Source: JAIVGV01 sp035295985 (GTDB lineage Bacteria; Acidobacteriota; Blastocatellia; Pyrinomonadales; Pyrinomonadaceae). Taken from it: a DNA stretch of 8,146 nucleotides. Of this stretch, positions 6,651 to 8,146 are shown piece by piece. The notes below the pieces were generated by a model. It saw nothing but the letters and a program-made list of their open reading frames with translations, was not told the DNA's origin and ran no database searches. The stretch spans positions 1 through 8,146 of the forward strand of contig DATHBT010000092.1 in the NCBI GenBank assembly GCA_035295985.1. Reading direction: 5' to 3'. The position numbers were made by a program, and so were the translations under genes. Every line of letters starts with the position of its first letter. The stretch's first letter is position 1.

Positions 6651-8146
6651 TTAGTCGCTGATCATGATGCCGTCGGAGATCATAATGCCGTCGCTGATCA
6701 TGATGCCGTCCGAGATCATGATGCCGTCGCTGATCATGATGCCATCGAGGATGATGATGCCGTCGGAGATCATGATGCCGTCGCTGATCATGATGCCGTC
6801 GCTGATCATGATGCCGTCTGAAATCATAATCCCGTCGGAGATCATAATCCCGTCCGAGATCATAATCCCGTCCGAGATCATAATCCCATCCGAGATCATG
6901 ATGCCGTCCGAGATCATGATGCCGTCCGACAGCAGGGCGCCATCGCTAATCATGATGCCGTCGGAGATCATAATGCCGTCGCTGATCATGATGCCGTCCG
7001 AGATCATGATGCCGTCGCTGATCATGATGCCGCCGGCGAGGACGAGTCGGCCGCCGCTCACGACCCCGGCTGCCGCCGTGCTGTCATCGCGCGCGCGGTC
7101 GCTGATCATGATGCCGTCGCTGATCATGATGCCGTCGGACAGCATGGCGCCGTCGCTGATCATAATCCCGTCGGAGATCATGATGCCGTTGCCGAAGAGG
7201 AAGCCGTCGGAGATCATGATGCCGTCGGAGATCATGATGCCGTCCGAGATCATGATGCCGTTGATCAGGGCGGGGCGCTCGGTGAAGAGGACGCCGTTGG
7301 CGTAGAGCACCTGGTCGCTGATCATGATGCCCTCGCCGCCGATCCGGCCGCCGCTGACGGAGGCGAGCGTGGTGTTGCCGGAGAAGAGCGCGTCGCCCGC
7401 CTTGAGGCGGTCGGCCCGCGGGTTGATGGCGCGGGCCATAGAGGCGGCGCCGATGGCGTTGACCAGCCCCGCGCCCTGCGACATCACGCCCTGCGTGCCG
7501 GTCTGGAACTTCTGGCCGGGGAGCCGCTGCGCCGTGCGCGCGAGCGCGGCCTTGACCATCGAGGGGCGGAGCGAGCCGTTGGCCTGGAGCATCTGCGCGA
7601 CCACGCCCGCTACGACCGGCGCGGCGAAGGAGGTGCCGGAGAACTTGAAGTAGTTCGCGTTCCCCTGCACGCGGTCGGCGTTCTCGGTGCGGAGCGTGGC
7701 CGTCGGGTCGGTCGAGACGGCGGCGATCAGGTGGCGGCCGGGCGCGACCACGTCGGGCTTAGCAAGGCGGTCGAGCGCGGTCGGCCCGCGCGAAGACCAC
7801 TCGGCGACCGTGTCGTCCGAGCGGCGGACGGTCTGGTGGGAGTCGGTCGCGCCGACCGTGATGACGTAAGGCGAATTGCCGGGGCTGCTGATCGAGCCGT
7901 AAACGGTGCGTCCGTCCGAGGAGCGGCCGAGGTTGCCGGCCGAGGCGACGACGACGATGCCGGCGCTGACGGCGCGGGCGACGGCGCGGCAGAGCGGGTC
8001 GTTGCGGAACGACTCGCGAACGGGCGTGCCGATGCTCATGTTGAGGACGCGAATCTGGAAGCGGTCGCGGTTCGTGACGGCCCAGTTGACGGCGCGCATC
8101 ACGTCAACGGTCGTGCCCGTGCCGGTCTCGTCGAGCGCGCGCAAGG
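6651..8146 (-). CDS. S8 (subtilisin-like) serine protease with C-terminal GIMISD hexapeptide array (5' partial)
   Basis: The visible 497 residues are the C-terminal part of a subtilase; the true start, the catalytic Asp and His, and any signal peptide lie beyond the right edge. The apparent TTG start at 8144 is simply an internal Leu codon. With that Leu as residue 1, the oxyanion-hole Asn is N71 in VVVASAGN. DVVAPG (131-136) is a family motif, and the catalytic Ser is S172 in SGTSFAAPVVAG. The domain ends near 220 and a linker runs to 271. From 272 to the stop the protein is hexapeptides: block A 272-349 (13 units), a 22-residue spacer 350-371, and block B 372-497 (21 units). The final GIMISD is followed directly by TAA (complement of 6651-6653). 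The array has no Cys, Lys or Trp and carries about one acid per unit. The protease acts outside the cytoplasm by family; the array may be a solenoid, fibre or surface anchor, which is inference. Confidence 0.88.
   Translation of the reverse strand, partial: LRALDETGTGTTVDVMRAVNWAVTNRDRFQIRVLNMSIGTPVRESFRNDPLCRAVARAVSAGIVVVASAGNLGRSSDGRTVYGSISSPGNSPYVITVGATDSHQTVRRSDDTVAEWSSRGPTALDRLAKPDVVAPGRHLIAAVSTDPTATLRTENADRVQGNANYFKFSGTSFAAPVVAGVVAQMLQANGSLRPSMVKAALARTAQRLPGQKFQTGTQGVMSQGAGLVNAIGAASMARAINPRADRLKAGDALFSGNTTLASVSGGRIGGEGIMISDQVLYANGVLFTERPALINGIMISDGIMISDGIMISDGFLFGNGIMISDGIMISDGAMLSDGIMISDGIMISDRARDDSTAAAGVVSGGRLVLAGGIMISDGIMISDGIMISDGIMISDGIMISDGALLSDGIMISDGIMISDGIMISDGIMISDGIMISDGIMISDGIMISDGIMISDGIMISDGIIILDGIMISDGIMISDGIMISDGIMISDGIMISD
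6654..6743 (-). repeat. Copy 1 of a 90-bp five-unit segmental duplication
   Basis: These five units match 6942-7031 at 88 of 90 positions, with 83 bp (6661-6743) identical to 6949-7031. The order of Ser codons is the same (AGC, TCC, AGC, TCG, AGC on the plus-strand order). The offset is 288 bp, exactly 16 units. Confidence 0.93.
6942..7031 (-). repeat. Copy 2 of the 90-bp five-unit segmental duplication
   Basis: This is the partner of 6654-6743. The two differences are at 6942 (Asp codon GAT instead of GAC) and 6948 (Ile codon ATT instead of ATC), both silent. Confidence 0.93.
7032..7097 (-). other. 22-residue spacer between hexapeptide blocks
   Basis: This encodes RARDDSTAAAGVVSGGRL followed by VLAG, which is not a whole number of hexads (22 residues). 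VSGGRL just before block B parallels VSGGRI just before block A, suggesting a repeated header that precedes each block. Confidence 0.75.
7098..7331 (-). repeat. Block A: 13 tandem 18-bp units, diverged hexapeptides
   Basis: There are thirteen 18-bp units in frame. Eight encode GIMISD. The others are QVLYAN, GVLFTE and RPALIN (together 7260-7313), GFLFGN (7188-7205) and GAMLSD (7134-7151). All but one keep the pattern small or polar, then three hydrophobic residues, then a small or polar residue and Asp, Asn or Glu. Confidence 0.95.

Larger units (their letters stand above)
6654..7031 (-). repeat. Block B: 21 tandem 18-bp units encoding GIMISD
   Basis: There are twenty-one uninterrupted 18-bp units in frame with the S8 protease. 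Nineteen encode exactly GIMISD; the others encode GIIILD (6744-6761) and GALLSD (6924-6941). DNA units differ mainly at the Ser codon (AGC, TCC, TCG, TCA) and at Ile and Gly third positions. Units ending ATAATCCC on the plus strand cluster at 6816-6887, a sign of local duplication. Copy-number change would keep the frame. Confidence 0.97.

Noticed and set aside
6664..7305. Plus-strand open frame of 213 codons reading MMPSEI/MMPSLI repeats
   Set aside because: It is the antisense image of the GIMISD array. It has no convincing ribosome binding site or domain, and an 18-bp repeat without stops is open by construction.
6654..7331. CRISPR-like array
   Set aside because: The 18-bp units are contiguous with no unique spacers, stay in frame with a protease and encode a constant peptide.

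Overview
The window is very GC-rich chromosomal DNA. It carries Wza-type polysaccharide export, a matrixin-like metalloprotease with a DUF4214-type tail, and a subtilisin-like (S8) protease ending in a low-complexity GIMISD array. This combination suggests an Acidobacteriota-type bacterium, perhaps Blastocatellia. That placement is inferred from gene content and base composition; no rRNA gene is present to confirm it.

Layout. (1) 1-99, minus strand: the first 33 codons of a transposase with an IS1/InsA-like zinc-binding N-terminus, running off the left edge. (2) 306-3087, plus strand: a probable envelope operon of three genes. They are a two-TM protein with a long helical cytoplasmic region (TTG start), a periplasmic Poly_export/SLBB protein, and a 99-residue two-TM protein (TTG start). 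It ends at a strong bidirectional terminator (3132-3181). (3) 3208-3918, minus strand: a DUF1003 membrane protein with a coiled-coil tail, converging on that terminator. (4) 3919-4337: a divergent intergenic region with a good sigma70-type promoter (4202-4230) and a perfect 16-bp palindrome at the predicted transcription start. (5) 4338-6455, plus strand: a secreted 705-residue matrixin-like zinc metalloprotease with a DUF4214-type C-terminus. (6) 6537-6587: a second perfect bidirectional terminator. (7) 6651-8146, minus strand: the C-terminal part of an S8 serine protease, running off the right edge.

The most striking element is the end of the S8 protease. It is an array of 34 hexapeptide units (18 bp each) in two blocks of 13 and 21 units. 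Of these, 27 are exactly Gly-Ile-Met-Ile-Ser-Asp, and the last unit ends directly at the stop codon. Serine is encoded by both AGC and TCN codons in units that are otherwise identical as protein. This argues that the peptide sequence itself is under selection and is not merely a recent DNA expansion. An 83-bp perfect (90-bp near-perfect) segment is duplicated at the two ends of the larger block, showing expansion by multi-unit duplication. A repetitive solenoid or fibre attached to a secreted protease is the best candidate here for an undescribed system.

Functionally the window reads as an envelope and secretome region: an exopolysaccharide export operon next to two convergently transcribed extracellular proteases. 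Co-operation between these groups is inference from proximity only.
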